A DNA stretch of 64,000 nt from Silvania confinis (GCF_025564085.1 NZ_JAMGZJ010000078.1:1089233-1153232), one strand, 5' to 3'. Shown: positions 8,690 to 17,586, numbered from the stretch's first letter. Program-made: numbers and translations. The notes: a model not told the origin generated them from the sequence alone.

Positions 8690-9378
8690 GCGTACTCCCC
8701 TGAGGTTGAAATCAAACGATCGGCAGCGATGCTGCCAGCAGACAAATGCACGATCCGGTCGGCGAGGATTTCTGCTTCCCGGCGGTCGTGGGTGACATAA
8801 ACGGCGGTGGTCCCGAGCTGGCGCAGCAGTGTGGCCATCTCCTGACACAGCGACTCGCGCAGTTCGCTATCGAGATTGGAGAGCGGCTCGTCAAACAGCA
8901 GCACCCGCGGTTCAGCCACAATGGCGCGGGCCAGGGCCACACGCTGCTGCTGTCCGCCGGATAAGCCTGCCGGTTTACGCCCGGCGAATTCGCTTAAGCC
9001 GACGCGCGACAGGGCCTGCGCTACGCGGTTTTCCCGTTCTGAACGCGCCACGTTGCGCATCTTCAGCGGAAACATCACATTTTGCGCCACCGTCATATGC
9101 GGCCAGAGGGCGTAATCCTGGAACACCATGCCGATATCCCGGGCCTGGGGCGGCAGCGACCAACCGCTTTTCGCTACCAGCCGATCGGCAAAGTGAATTT
9201 CGCCATTCGCCGGCTCAGTTAACCCGGCCAGCAGACGCAGGAGAGTGCTTTTTCCACAGCCCGACGGCCCCAGAAGCGCAACCACGCTCCCCGGCTCGAT
9301 ATGCAGATCGATTTGATTTAAAACAGTGTTCGCGCCAAAAGCGTACGACACGCCATTGAGCGTTATGGAGGTGAGCAT
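8686..9378 (-). CDS. ABC importer ATPase (spermidine/iron-type)
   Basis: The ATP-binding subunit of the importer, 230 residues. The motifs in order are Walker A GPSGCGKST near residue 38, the signature LSGGQQQR near 132, Walker B VLLFDEP, and the switch histidine in VTHDRREAE. The start was placed at 9378, where AGAGGA precedes the ATG and the protein begins MLTSITLNGV; the longer upstream frame has no supporting signal. It is shorter than PotA/FbpC-type ATPases and lacks most of their C-terminal regulatory domain. It is the first gene of the operon and diverges from yddH across a 136-base gap. Confidence 0.9.
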   Translation of the reverse strand: MLTSITLNGVSYAFGANTVLNQIDLHIEPGSVVALLGPSGCGKSTLLRLLAGLTEPANGEIHFADRLVAKSGWSLPPQARDIGMVFQDYALWPHMTVAQNVMFPLKMRNVARSERENRVAQALSRVGLSEFAGRKPAGLSGGQQQRVALARAIVAEPRVLLFDEPLSNLDSELRESLCQEMATLLRQLGTTAVYVTHDRREAEILADRIVHLSAGSIAADRLISTSGEYA

Positions 9379-9514
9379 TTTGTTATCCTCTTTGGGATTT
9401 GATGCTCGCCACTGTAGGCAGCTTATGTGACGAATACATGACGCGTTTGTTGCAACTTGATTTTCGATGCCTTTCAGCCGTTTAATGCTCAGACGCCTAT
9501 TGTGAGGAACCCCC

Positions 9515-10096
9515 ATGAGCCACTTTCGCCCCGTCGAGTTAATGCATGCCAGCCGCCTGTTGAATCACGGCCCGACCATCCTGATCACCAGCCGGGACGA
9601 CACCCTCGGCCGCCGCAACGTGATGGCTGCCGCCTGGTCGATGCCGGTGGAGTTTGAACCGCCGCGCATCGCCATCGTGGTGGACAAAAGCGCCTGGTCG
9701 CGGGAGTTGATTGAACGCAGCGGCATGTTTGGCATCGTGGTTCCCGGCGTCGCGGCCACCAACTGGACCTACGCGGTGGGCAGCGTCAGCGGGCGCGATG
9801 AGGACAAATTCAACTGCTACGGGATCCCGACGATAGCGGGCCCGGTGCTGGGCTTACCAGTGATCGAAGAGAAGTGTCTGGCGTGGATGGAGTGCCGCCT
9901 GCTGCCCGCCACCTCAGCGGCGGAAAAATATGACACCCTGTTTGGCGAAGTGGTTTCTGCGGCCGCAGATGAGCGCGCGTTCGTCGCCGGACGCTGGCAG
10001 TTCGACGATGATAAGCGCAATACCCTGCATCATCTCGGTGCCGGAACCTTTGTCACCAGCGGCAAACAGGTGAAGGCCCCGAATCAGTCCAGCTAG
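9515..10096 (+). CDS. yddH: Flavin reductase-like flavoprotein YddH
   Basis: A 193-residue cytoplasmic protein of the flavin reductase-like (DIM6/NTAB) FMN-binding split-barrel family. Typical segments are MAAAWSMPVEFEPPRIAIVVDK near residue 33 and the NCYGIPTIAGPVLGLP region near 104. It resembles E. coli YddH, which lies beside pptA and nhoA in the same chromosomal neighbourhood. A GTGAGGAA ribosome binding site precedes the ATG. Its TAG stop overlaps the stop of the convergent downstream gene within CTAG. The physiological substrate is unknown. Confidence 0.88.
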   Translation: MSHFRPVELMHASRLLNHGPTILITSRDDTLGRRNVMAAAWSMPVEFEPPRIAIVVDKSAWSRELIERSGMFGIVVPGVAATNWTYAVGSVSGRDEDKFNCYGIPTIAGPVLGLPVIEEKCLAWMECRLLPATSAAEKYDTLFGEVVSAAADERAFVAGRWQFDDDKRNTLHHLGAGTFVTSGKQVKAPNQSS

Positions 10097-10710
10097 TATG
10101 TCCGGTAAGGTATGTGCAGGCGATCCAGCAGGTTGGTGAAATCCTGTACCGCGATGAACACCACCGCACCTTTACCGAGAATAACGTTGGTGATCACCCC
10201 TACCGTCTCCCCGGTTAGGCTGTCGATCACCGGCCCACCGGACATACCCGAGACGGCCCCCGCGCCGGTAATGACCCCGTAATAGCAACCGTCGCGCTTT
10301 AAGAAGCCGTCGATGGTGCCATTACTGGATTTAGGCAAGCTGTTGATGGCGCTGTAGCCGAACAGCATGACGCTGCGCCCTCTCCGGGCGAAAGCCAGCT
10401 TGTGCAACGGCTTGCCGACGTTATTGCGGGCAATCACCGCCACGTCGCAAAGAGGATGTTGTGCGCGAATAGACTTCAGCAGCGGGACGGCGACGTGCGC
10501 CGCCGTAAGCGAGAGTGTGTCCGTTACCGGAAAGGCGCTGCCCTGGATCCCACCGACAAACCAGTTCAACGGGGCAGGCAGGCCGATATACACCATATCA
10601 ACCTGTCTAGTGGCGGCAAAGTCGGTGCTGCTGGTGCCTGACATGACCACACACCCCAGTAGTAGAACCGGGGCCGTGAGTGCGAAGAGAGCAAAGATGA
10701 GACACTTCAT
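10093..10710 (-). CDS. Trypsin-like serine protease lipoprotein
   Basis: A putative lipoprotein of 205 residues. The N-terminus is a lipoprotein signal (MKCLIFALFALTAPVLLLGC) with the lipidated cysteine at residue 20. The remainder shows a chymotrypsin-fold layout: LTAAHVAVP with the catalytic histidine, LCDVAVIA with a probable aspartate, and SGMSGGPV with the catalytic serine. It is small for the family and has no PDZ domain. The start at 10710 has AAGGTGA upstream; the earlier in-frame ATG would spoil the signal peptide. I do not recognise a named gene. A housekeeping or defence role is equally possible. Confidence 0.75.
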   Translation of the reverse strand: MKCLIFALFALTAPVLLLGCVVMSGTSSTDFAATRQVDMVYIGLPAPLNWFVGGIQGSAFPVTDTLSLTAAHVAVPLLKSIRAQHPLCDVAVIARNNVGKPLHKLAFARRGRSVMLFGYSAINSLPKSSNGTIDGFLKRDGCYYGVITGAGAVSGMSGGPVIDSLTGETVGVITNVILGKGAVVFIAVQDFTNLLDRLHIPYRTY

Positions 10711-10751
10711 GGTTTCACCTTCCAGGCCAGTCGCGGCGCGCATGCCACACG

Positions 10752-10785
10752 AAAAAGGGCGACAGCATGCTGCTCTCGCCCTTTT
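10752..10785 (-). terminator. Terminator of the second EF-G gene
   Basis: A hairpin with AAAAGGGCGA and TCGCCCTTTT arms, which read on the minus strand ends in a run of Ts. It lies about 45 bases beyond the stop of the EF-G paralogue. Confidence 0.8.
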
Positions 10786-10829
10786 GTACTTTAGCCTTTC
10801 GGGTTTACTTTGACGTTAGTTCCAATGGC

Positions 10830-12932
10830 TTACTTTTTCTCGCGTCCGGCGATAATCTCATCCGCCACATTGCGCGGTGCTTCCGCATAATGGTGGAACT
10901 CCATGCTGTAGGTGGCGCGCCCCTGCGACATCGATCGCAGCGTGGTGGCGTAGCCAAACATCTCTGCCAGCGGGACATCAGCGCGGATAATCTGGCTGCC
11001 GTAACGCTCATCCATGCCCTGCACCAGCCCACGGCGGGAAGAGAGATCGCCCATGATGTTCCCGGCGTACTCTTCCGGCGTTTCGACTTCGACGTGCATC
11101 ATCGGCTCGAGGATCACCGGGTTCGCTTTACGCGCCCCGTCTTTAAAGCCGAAGATCGCCGCCATGCGGAAGGCCAGCTCCGACGAATCGACGTCGTGAT
11201 ACGACCCAAACGTCAGGGTCGCTTTGACATCCACCACCGGATAGCCTGCCAGCACGCCGCTGTTGATGGCTTCCCGCAGCCCTTTTTCCACCGACGGGAT
11301 GTACTCGCGCGGCACCACGCCGCCTTTGGTGGCATCGACAAACGCAAATCCGCTGCCCGGCTCCTGCGGTTCGAGACTCAGGACCACGTGTCCGTACTGC
11401 CCTTTCCCGCCGGACTGGCGCACAAATTTGCCTTCGATATCGTGCACCGCTTTGCGGATAGTTTCGCGATACGTCACCTGCGGGCGGCCAATATTCGCCT
11501 CGACGCCAAACTCGCGCTTCATGCGGTCGACAATGATCTCGAGATGTAGCTCGCCCATCCCAGAGATAATCGTCTGGCCGGACTCCTCATCGGTATGCAG
11601 ATGGAACGAGGGATCTTCTGCTGCCAGACGGTGCAGCGCGATGCCCATTTTCTCCTGATCGGCCTTGGTTTTCGGCTCAATCGCCAGCGAAATCACCGGA
11701 TCCGGAAACTCCATCCGCTCGAGGGTGATTACCGCATTCGGGTCGCTCAGGGTGTCGCCGGTGGTGACATCCTTCAGCCCAACGCAGGCGGCAATATCCC
11801 CGGCCCGCAGCTCGTCCACGTCATGCCGGTCGTTAGCGTGCATCAGCACAATACGGCCGATGCGCTCTTTCTTGCCTTTCACCGGGTTGTACACCGCATC
11901 GCCTTTTTTCAGCACCCCGGAGTAGACGCGGATAAAGGTCAGTTGGCCGACGTAAGGGTCGCTCATCAGCTTAAACGCCAGCGCCGAGAACGGCTCGTCA
12001 TCGCTGGGGTGACGCTCGGCGTGTTCGCCCTTTTCATCCACGCCGTCAATAGCGGGCACGTCAAGGGGCGACGGCATCAGTTCGATTACCGCGTCGAGCA
12101 TGCGCTGCACGCCTTTGTTTTTAAATGCGCTGCCGCACAGCATCGGCTGGATTTCGCCCGCCACGGTGCGTTTGCGTAACCCGCTGACGATCTCGACTTC
12201 ATCCAGATCGCCCGTTTCCAGATATTTGTCCATCAGCGCGTCGGTGGCTTCAGCCGCAGCCGAGACCATTTTTTCTCGCCACTGCTGCGCGGTCGCACGC
12301 AATTCATCCGGGATCGGCGCATAGCTGAAGGTCATTCCCTGGGTGGCGTCATCCCAGATAATGGCGCGCATTTTAATGAGATCGACCACGCCGGTGAAGT
12401 GCTCTTCTGCCCCGATGGGGATCACAATGGGTACCGGATGGGCTTTCAGACGGTCGATCATCATCTGCACCACGCGAAAGAAATCGGCGCCCTGGCGATC
12501 CATCTTGTTGACAAAGGCAATGCGCGGGACGCGGTATTTATTGGCCTGTCGCCAGACGGTTTCGGACTGAGGCTGCACGCCGCCCACCGAGTCATAGACC
12601 ATCACCGCACCGTCGAGAACGCGCATGGAGCGTTCCACTTCGATGGTGAAATCCACGTGCCCGGGGGTGTCAATAATGTTGATCCGGTGCGGCTCATAGC
12701 TGCGGTCCATACCGGGCCAGAAGCAACTCACCGCTGCAGAGGTAATGGTGATCCCACGCTCCTGCTCCTGCGCCATCCAGTCAGTGGTTGCCGCGCCATC
12801 GTGGACTTCACCCAGCTTGTGGCTCATCCCGGTGTAAAACAGGATGCGCTCCGTGGTGGTCGTTTTACCGGCATCGATATGCGCGGAGATACCGATGTTG
12901 CGATAACGTTCGAGGGGGATGGGTCGGGGCAT
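10830..12932 (-). CDS. Second elongation factor G (EF-G paralogue)
   Basis: A full-length 700-residue translational GTPase. The G motifs are intact: AHIDAGKT (G1), RGITIT (G2), DTPGH (G3), NKMD (G4) and GSAF (G5). Domains II to V follow, including the domain IV segment [11 protein letters not shown] and the C-terminal [17 protein letters not shown]. It resembles E. coli EF-G throughout but differs at many positions, and it is not in the rpsL-rpsG-fusA-tufA operon; it stands alone with its own terminator, divergent from an ArsR-family regulator. It is therefore a paralogue rather than the housekeeping fusA. Possible roles include translation under stress, ribosome recycling or fusidic-acid tolerance; the sequence does not distinguish them. 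Confidence 0.92.
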   Translation of the reverse strand: MPRPIPLERYRNIGISAHIDAGKTTTTERILFYTGMSHKLGEVHDGAATTDWMAQEQERGITITSAAVSCFWPGMDRSYEPHRINIIDTPGHVDFTIEVERSMRVLDGAVMVYDSVGGVQPQSETVWRQANKYRVPRIAFVNKMDRQGADFFRVVQMMIDRLKAHPVPIVIPIGAEEHFTGVVDLIKMRAIIWDDATQGMTFSYAPIPDELRATAQQWREKMVSAAAEATDALMDKYLETGDLDEVEIVSGLRKRTVAGEIQPMLCGSAFKNKGVQRMLDAVIELMPSPLDVPAIDGVDEKGEHAERHPSDDEPFSALAFKLMSDPYVGQLTFIRVYSGVLKKGDAVYNPVKGKKERIGRIVLMHANDRHDVDELRAGDIAACVGLKDVTTGDTLSDPNAVITLERMEFPDPVISLAIEPKTKADQEKMGIALHRLAAEDPSFHLHTDEESGQTIISGMGELHLEIIVDRMKREFGVEANIGRPQVTYRETIRKAVHDIEGKFVRQSGGKGQYGHVVLSLEPQEPGSGFAFVDATKGGVVPREYIPSVEKGLREAINSGVLAGYPVVDVKATLTFGSYHDVDSSELAFRMAAIFGFKDGARKANPVILEPMMHVEVETPEEYAGNIMGDLSSRRGLVQGMDERYGSQIIRADVPLAEMFGYATTLRSMSQGRATYSMEFHHYAEAPRNVADEIIAGREKK

Positions 12933-13000
12933 GATGCGTCCTTAGTCAGTTGACATATAATTCGCGGCCAGGATAGCCGCGTGTTGATATGTAGATTATA

Positions 13001-13032
13001 ATAGTCCTATTGTACGAGTATATTCGAACTAT
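13001..13032. promoter_or_regulatory. Divergent promoter region with ATAGT/ACTAT dyad
   Basis: The 160-base gap between the EF-G paralogue and the ArsR gene is AT-rich, and contains ATAGT at 13001-13005 and ACTAT at 13028-13032 as outer arms of a weak dyad. This is a plausible regulator site but the interior symmetry is poor. Confidence 0.3.
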
Positions 13033-13092
13033 TTTTTTAAGGCCTGAACTATCAATGACATTGATAAGGCTTATCACTGCACCAGGAAGAGT

Positions 13093-13404
13093 ATGATTGC
13101 CAACCACCCCGAAACTGAACAAATCACGCTGGAGAACGTTTTACTGGCTCTCGGTAACCCGCTGCGGCTGGCGATCATCGGCCAGCTGGCCGACGGCAGC
13201 GAGTTAAGCTGCAACGCGCTGCGCCCGCAGGAGGTCGCAAAATCGACCATGACCCACCACTGGCGCGTGCTGCGCGACAGCGGCGTTATCTGGCAGCGCC
13301 CACAGGGGCGGGAAAATATCATTTCGTTACGGCGGGAAGATCTGGATGCCCGCTTCCCTGGGCTGCTGGAGACATTGCTGCGGGTGATGTGTCAGGAGGC
13401 GTAG
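13093..13404 (+). CDS. ArsR-family winged-helix transcriptional regulator
   Basis: A small 103-residue DNA-binding protein. The winged helix-turn-helix is read in LGNPLRLAIIGQLADG and STMTHHWRVLRDSGVIW, which place the recognition helix near residues 50-65. There is no metal-binding CxC pattern of the classical ArsR/SmtB sensors, so it probably does not sense metals by that route. AGGAAG precedes the ATG. It is divergent from the EF-G paralogue and may regulate it, itself, or both; that is inference from position. Confidence 0.85.
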   Translation: MIANHPETEQITLENVLLALGNPLRLAIIGQLADGSELSCNALRPQEVAKSTMTHHWRVLRDSGVIWQRPQGRENIISLRREDLDARFPGLLETLLRVMCQEA

Positions 13405-13407
13405 TGC

Positions 13408-13430
13408 CCCGCCGGGTGGCGGCTGCGCCA
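13408..13430. repeat. Single degenerate REP unit
   Basis: The sequence CCGCCGGGTGGCGGCTGCGCC matches the core of the REP units seen at 4347 and 33034, immediately after the ArsR gene. Only one half is recognisable. Confidence 0.5.
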
Positions 13431-13486
13431 GTCTCACCACTGCATTTACACTTCTCTAATATATGATTGCTACTCAAAGGTTAAGA

Positions 13487-14167
13487 ATGAAAAAAATAAC
13501 GCCTGAATATACGTCTGTTGATTTATCTGGTTGGGCAAGGAAGGAGCACTTTGAGGTATTTCAGTCTTTTGCTCAATCTACATTTAACCAGACGGTTCAA
13601 ATAGACATTACCGCGCTGCTTAAGCATGTAAAAGACGTGGGCTGGAAATTTTACCCTACTATTATTTCCCTGCTCGCCAACGTGATGAACAACCATACGG
13701 AGTTCCGTATGGCCATGAAAGATAATGAACTTATCATCTGGGATGAGGTTCACCCAAGCTATACGATATTCCATCATGACACAGAGACTTTTTCATCAGT
13801 ATGGAGTCATTACGATGGTAATATTCACCACTTCCAGAACACTTATTCAGAAGACGTTGCACGTTACTCTGATAACCATGCTTATTGGCCTAATGAACAG
13901 TCGCGGGAAAATGTATTTTTCATCTCGGCTAACCCCTGGGTGAGCTTTACCTGTTTTAATATGAACATTGCGAATATGCAGAACTTTTTCGCCCCGATGT
14001 TCACGTTGGGGAAATACTACCCGCAAGATGAAAAAGTATTATTGCCTGTCTCGGTTATGGTCCATCATTCCGTGTGCGATGGTTTCCATGTGGGACGAAT
14101 GTTCATTGAGTTACAAAAGATGTGTAATGACATTGTGCGCTATTCAGAAGAACACAAAGCCTTGTAA
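13487..14167 (+). CDS. Type A chloramphenicol O-acetyltransferase
   Basis: This 226-residue enzyme acetylates the 3-hydroxyl of chloramphenicol using acetyl-CoA. The active-site signature [12 protein letters not shown] is present with the catalytic histidine near residue 194, and the family segments [14 protein letters not shown] near 50 and [13 protein letters not shown] near 150 are intact. The start at 13487 follows AAAGGTTAAGA and gives [13 protein letters not shown], typical of the CatA family; an earlier ATG at 13463 has no signal. The gene is visibly more AT-rich than its neighbours, suggesting acquisition by transfer. No transposase or integron sequence flanks it, and its 3' end overlaps the convergent TetR gene by 28 bases. 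A functional resistance phenotype is likely but not shown. Confidence 0.93.
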   Translation: MKKITPEYTSVDLSGWARKEHFEVFQSFAQSTFNQTVQIDITALLKHVKDVGWKFYPTIISLLANVMNNHTEFRMAMKDNELIIWDEVHPSYTIFHHDTETFSSVWSHYDGNIHHFQNTYSEDVARYSDNHAYWPNEQSRENVFFISANPWVSFTCFNMNIANMQNFFAPMFTLGKYYPQDEKVLLPVSVMVHHSVCDGFHVGRMFIELQKMCNDIVRYSEEHKAL

Positions 14168-14739
14168 ACAAACCGCTGCACAAAATCGGCGATATCGTCT
14201 TCGACCATTTGACATTTTTCAGCCGTGGGACGGACGCTGAGCAACTCGGCGTATCCGTTCAGGAGTGCCACCAGCTGGCGGGTGGTGCGCCGGGCATCAC
14301 TGTCGCGGAACGCGCCGTTGTTTATCCCTTCTTCAATGATGGCGCAGACCACCCCGCTCCACTCCTCGGTAATGCCTTCGACCAGCTCGGCGTAAGCCGC
14401 ATTATGAATGGCTAACTGCCAGGTTGAGCTGTACAACTGCCAGGCGGCATCAGGCTCCAGCGGCAGGAAGTTTTCGATCAACTGCTCCATTTTTTGCACC
14501 GAGGTTAACGCGGCGATCTGCTGACTAAACGTCTGCAGCTCGTCGCGCATATACCTGTCCAGCGCCGCAATACACAGCACCTGCCAGTTGCTGAAATAGT
14601 GATAGGTGTGGCTGCGCGAGATCCCTAACGATTCCGTCAGCTCACGGGTGGTGACGTTGGCGATGCCCTTCTCCAGAAACAGGGCGATGGCACCGTCCAG
14701 AATCCTGGCTTTTAACGTCTCTTTTGCTTCTTTCATCAT
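14140..14739 (-). CDS. TetR/AcrR-family repressor
   Basis: A regulator of about 199 residues with a TetR N-terminal helix-turn-helix ([15 protein letters not shown], then [20 protein letters not shown]) and a helical ligand-binding C-terminal part. The start is uncertain. I favour the ATGATG at 14736-14739, which places the helix-turn-helix at the usual distance; an ATG at 14781 would put one of the two palindromes inside the coding region. It diverges from the ABC membrane-domain gene at 14828, and two identical palindromes lie between them, so it probably controls that gene and itself. Confidence 0.88.
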   Translation of the reverse strand: MMKEAKETLKARILDGAIALFLEKGIANVTTRELTESLGISRSHTYHYFSNWQVLCIAALDRYMRDELQTFSQQIAALTSVQKMEQLIENFLPLEPDAAWQLYSSTWQLAIHNAAYAELVEGITEEWSGVVCAIIEEGINNGAFRDSDARRTTRQLVALLNGYAELLSVRPTAEKCQMVEDDIADFVQRFVYKALCSSE

Positions 14740-14754
14740 CACGCCCACGTTGAC

Positions 14755-14806
14755 TTTGAGCAACCGCTCAAATAGACTCATCTCGAAATTTGAGCAACCG
14801 CTCAAG
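14755..14806. promoter_or_regulatory. Twin TetR operators TTGAGC-AACC-GCTCAA
   Basis: The palindrome TTGAGCAACCGCTCAA occurs twice, at 14756-14771 and 14790-14805, with centres 34 bases apart. Both copies lie in the divergent gap between the TetR gene and the ABC membrane-domain gene. Two exact copies of a 16-base dyad are strong evidence of a specific repressor site. Confidence 0.85.
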
Positions 14807-14827
14807 TTCATCTTAACAGAAAATTGT

Positions 14828-15721
14828 ATGCTTACCTTAAAAAATGCGGCCCCTGCCGCAGCCCCAAACAGCGCAGTGAAAACGCTCAAATTACTGGGTC
14901 AACGCCATAGCCGTAAACTCATTCTCACCTTTTTATTGGTCGCCGCAGAAAACATCACGCTGCTGCTGTACCCCCTGCTGGCGGGGTTTGCCATCAATGC
15001 CATTGTCTCCGGCCAGGCGCTGCACGCCGTGCTGTATGCGGTAATGGTCTTTATGATGTGGGCCATCGGTGCGGCACGACGCAGCATCGATACCCGTACC
15101 TTTGCGCGCATTTATGCCGAACTGGCGGTGCCGGTTATTCTTGCCCAGCGTGAAGAGCAGCACAGCGCCTCAACAATTGCCGCACGCGTTGCCCTGTCGC
15201 GGGAGTTTGTCGATTTTTTCGAGAAACATTTGCCGGTACTGGTGACGTCAGTGGCATCCATTATCGGTGCCGCAGTGATGCTGCTCCTGCTGCAGTTCTG
15301 GACCGGCGTCGCCTGTCTGATGATCCTGGTGTTTTTTGCCCTGTTTTTACCGGGCTTTACCCGCAGAAACGAAGACCTGTTCCTGAGGCTGAACGATCGG
15401 CTGGAAAAAGAGGTGGCGTTCGTCAACAGTGCGCCAGAAATGTCGCTGTTCCGGCACTACGACGTGCTGGCCCGGCTGAGGATCAAGCTGTCAGATCGGG
15501 AAGCGATCGGTTATTTGTCGATTGGGACAATCACCGCGATTTTATTTGCCAGCACCATCCTGACGATGTCGTTCCAGGGGGGATTAGATGCCGGTCATAT
15601 CTATTCGGTGATGACCTATATGTGGATGTTTGCCATGAGTCTCGATGACGGGCCGCAGCTGCTGGAGAAATATTCGCAGCTGAAAGACATCGGCAAGCGG
15701 GTGAATACCCGTACGATTTAA
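14828..15721 (+). CDS. ABC-exporter six-TM domain protein without ATPase domain
   Basis: A membrane protein of 297 residues with about five or six hydrophobic segments, resembling the N-terminal transmembrane domain of type I ABC exporters. The chain stops after the TM domain (DDGPQLLEKYSQLKDIGKRVNT) exactly where an exporter's nucleotide-binding domain would start. No Walker A, signature or Walker B motif is present here, and no separate ATPase gene is adjacent. The start at 14828 lies just beyond the twin palindromes. Either it pairs with an ATPase encoded elsewhere, or it works as an ATP-independent membrane protein. Control by the divergent TetR protein is inferred. Confidence 0.82.
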   Translation: MLTLKNAAPAAAPNSAVKTLKLLGQRHSRKLILTFLLVAAENITLLLYPLLAGFAINAIVSGQALHAVLYAVMVFMMWAIGAARRSIDTRTFARIYAELAVPVILAQREEQHSASTIAARVALSREFVDFFEKHLPVLVTSVASIIGAAVMLLLLQFWTGVACLMILVFFALFLPGFTRRNEDLFLRLNDRLEKEVAFVNSAPEMSLFRHYDVLARLRIKLSDREAIGYLSIGTITAILFASTILTMSFQGGLDAGHIYSVMTYMWMFAMSLDDGPQLLEKYSQLKDIGKRVNTRTI

Positions 15722-15730
15722 ACTGCCTGT

Positions 15731-15757
15731 ATCCCCTCACCGCAACGATGAGGGGAT
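15731..15757. terminator. Hairpin between convergent genes
   Basis: ATCCCCTC and GAGGGGAT form a perfect eight-base stem between the stop codons of the ABC membrane-domain gene and pptA. There is no clear U-run on either side, so strength is uncertain. Confidence 0.55.
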
Positions 15758-15764
15758 CGCCGAC

Positions 15765-15995
15765 TTACATCGAGTAGCCCGGCTTTTTAATCAGCTCGTC
15801 CAGCTTCGGGCCGATCTCCGTATCCCAGACCTGCGCTTTCCAGTCGGCTTGCTGCACTTGCTGCAGCGCAACGGACACGGAACCGTCTTTACTGTTCAGA
15901 TGACGAATAATCACCTCGGCGATATCCGCCGCCAGGGCGGTTTTTTGCTCGTCATTCAGCTCGCGGGGAAAACATTTGATATCTACGTGTGGCAT
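15765..15995 (-). CDS. pptA: 4-oxalocrotonate tautomerase family protein PptA
   Basis: A 76-residue tautomerase. After removal of the initiator methionine the chain begins with proline ([13 protein letters not shown]), the catalytic base of the family. The segment [18 protein letters not shown] matches E. coli PptA (YdcE) closely, as does the C-terminal IKKPGYSM. The true start is 15995, with GGAG upstream; a longer frame extends spuriously to 16082. It follows yncG on the same strand. The physiological substrate is unknown. Confidence 0.93.
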   Translation of the reverse strand: MPHVDIKCFPRELNDEQKTALAADIAEVIIRHLNSKDGSVSVALQQVQQADWKAQVWDTEIGPKLDELIKKPGYSM

Positions 15996-16030
15996 GGGCA
16001 GGGCTCCTGTGTAATGGGCTTTCCAACCTA

Positions 16031-16648
16031 TCAGATTATTTCGTTGTCTTTTAACACCTTGTGCAGTTTCGGGAGCTGACACACGCTATCGGCAATCGCG
16101 TTTATCTTCGGGGTATTGGCCGCAAACCACTGCGCGCGCGGTCCCCAGCTGCGCATCACGCACAGATAGCAGTCGATCAGGGTGAGCTGCTCGCCAAGCG
16201 CCCAGGGGCCGGCTTTCAGATGGTTATCCAGCCACAGATACAGCGATTTACGGTAGGCAATGCAGTTTTGCTCGAGCTGCTCGGGGGCATCCGGCGACCA
16301 GCGTTCCGGGTAGTCCGCGTATGTGAACGTCGGGTAGACATTCGCCACCAGCCACACCAGCAGGCGCTGGAACTGCTGACGTTCCACGCGCCCGACGGGC
16401 GGCGCCAGATCGGGACAGCGATCCAGCACCATCAGCGCGATGGCGGCGGTTTCAGTCATGATCTCGCCATTTTCCAGCTCCAGGGTCGGCACCTGACACA
16501 GCGGATTGCGTTTTTCCAGCAGTTCACGCTGCGGGCCGGGTGAATCGAAACCGTCGACATTAATAAACTGGTACGGAATATCGGCCAGGGTCAGCATCAG
16601 CTCACTGATTGCAGAGCCCCAGCCCGGAACACCATAGACTTTGATCAT
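16031..16648 (-). CDS. yncG: Glutathione S-transferase family protein YncG
   Basis: A 205-residue glutathione S-transferase homologue. The N-terminal thioredoxin-like domain contains the cis-proline [20 protein letters not shown] segment that binds glutathione; the helical C-terminal domain follows with [15 protein letters not shown]. It closely resembles E. coli YncG over its full length. The start at 16648 is supported by GGTGGAGG; the longer frame reads into the neighbouring ABC gene. It lies between the sulfur-type ABC operon and pptA on the same strand, and could be partly read through from that operon. Confidence 0.93.
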   Translation of the reverse strand: MIKVYGVPGWGSAISELMLTLADIPYQFINVDGFDSPGPQRELLEKRNPLCQVPTLELENGEIMTETAAIALMVLDRCPDLAPPVGRVERQQFQRLLVWLVANVYPTFTYADYPERWSPDAPEQLEQNCIAYRKSLYLWLDNHLKAGPWALGEQLTLIDCYLCVMRSWGPRAQWFAANTPKINAIADSVCQLPKLHKVLKDNEII

Positions 16649-16659
16649 GCGGCCTCCAC

Positions 16660-16677
16660 CTGAGGGTAAACCCTCAG
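16660..16677. repeat. Perfect palindrome CTGAGGGT-AA-ACCCTCAG
   Basis: Eight-base perfect arms with a two-base centre lie in the 41-base gap between the end of the eight-gene operon and yncG. It could be an operator for yncG or a weak terminator; the loop is too short for a good intrinsic terminator. Confidence 0.55.
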
Positions 16678-16689
16678 TGTAGAGCAACT

Positions 16690-17577
16690 TCAGTAGGTGA
16701 TCCCCGGCGGATTGACCGCCGACTGCGCCACCGCTTCGCCCTCCTCGCCCCAACGCGCCAGCACCTGCTGATATTCACCACGTTGGATCGCGCCGTCGAG
16801 CGCAGCCTGCAGGGCAAACACCAGCTGGTTGCCCTTTTTGGTGGTCGTCGCGACGTACGCCTTTTTCGGCCCTAAGCCCACAACGCGGGTTTTGCCGGTC
16901 AGCGCCGCTTTGTAAGCCGAGACCGACTGCGGCCCGAAGAACACATCTGCCCTGCCGGACTGGATATACAGGTTGCCGGAGGCGTCATCGGTCAGGTAGA
17001 TCGGCAGCGCCGGTTCGCGTCCGGCGTTTTTATTCTCTTCGTTCCAGCCCAGCAGGATCCGCTCCTGATTAGTCCCCGAGCCGACGATCACCTTTTTACC
17101 GGCCAGATCGGCAGCGCTTTTAATCGCCTGCACCTCACTGGTGGATTTCACCGAGAAGGCCAGCGAATCCACGCGGTAGGTCGCAAAATCAAACTTCTGT
17201 TTACGCTGCTCGGTCACCGCAATGTTGACCAGCGCCACGTCGTAACGCCCGGAGCTGATGCCCAGCGGCCAGTCTTCCCACGCGGTCGGCACCAGCTTGA
17301 GTTTAAGCCCGAGGCTACCCGCCAGCAGCCGCGCGATATCCGGGTCGCTGCCGATACGGGTACGGTTATCGCTGGCCAGCAGCGCCAGCGGCGGTGAGTT
17401 CAACGCCGAAATCGCCACCGTCAGGGTGCCAGGCTCGACGAATTTATAGTTGACGGGGATCTTCGCCACCGCCTGCGGATCAACCGTCACCGGCAGCGGC
17501 TGCTCGTTGGCGCTTAAATCAATCGCCGCGTGGCTGACAGACGCCGCCGCTAACAGCGCCAGAAATCCATATTTCAT
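16690..17577 (-). CDS. Second amino-acid binding protein of the sulfur-salvage-type operon
   Basis: This 295-residue periplasmic protein has a signal peptide ending SHA, then a family 3 solute-binding fold (LTVAISALNSPPL near residue 52; ISSGRYDVALVNIAVTEQR near 108). It is a paralogue of the binding protein at 19799-20731: both share WEDWPLG, KFDFATYR and GSGTNQE motifs. It ends the operon, directly after the ATPase gene. Two divergent binding proteins in one operon suggest two related ligands, probably cystine-like or S-substituted cysteine compounds given the neighbouring enzymes; the ligand is inferred, not shown. Confidence 0.87.
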   Translation of the reverse strand: MKYGFLALLAAASVSHAAIDLSANEQPLPVTVDPQAVAKIPVNYKFVEPGTLTVAISALNSPPLALLASDNRTRIGSDPDIARLLAGSLGLKLKLVPTAWEDWPLGISSGRYDVALVNIAVTEQRKQKFDFATYRVDSLAFSVKSTSEVQAIKSAADLAGKKVIVGSGTNQERILLGWNEENKNAGREPALPIYLTDDASGNLYIQSGRADVFFGPQSVSAYKAALTGKTRVVGLGPKKAYVATTTKKGNQLVFALQAALDGAIQRGEYQQVLARWGEEGEAVAQSAVNPPGITY

Positions 17578-17586
17578 CTTCTCTCC

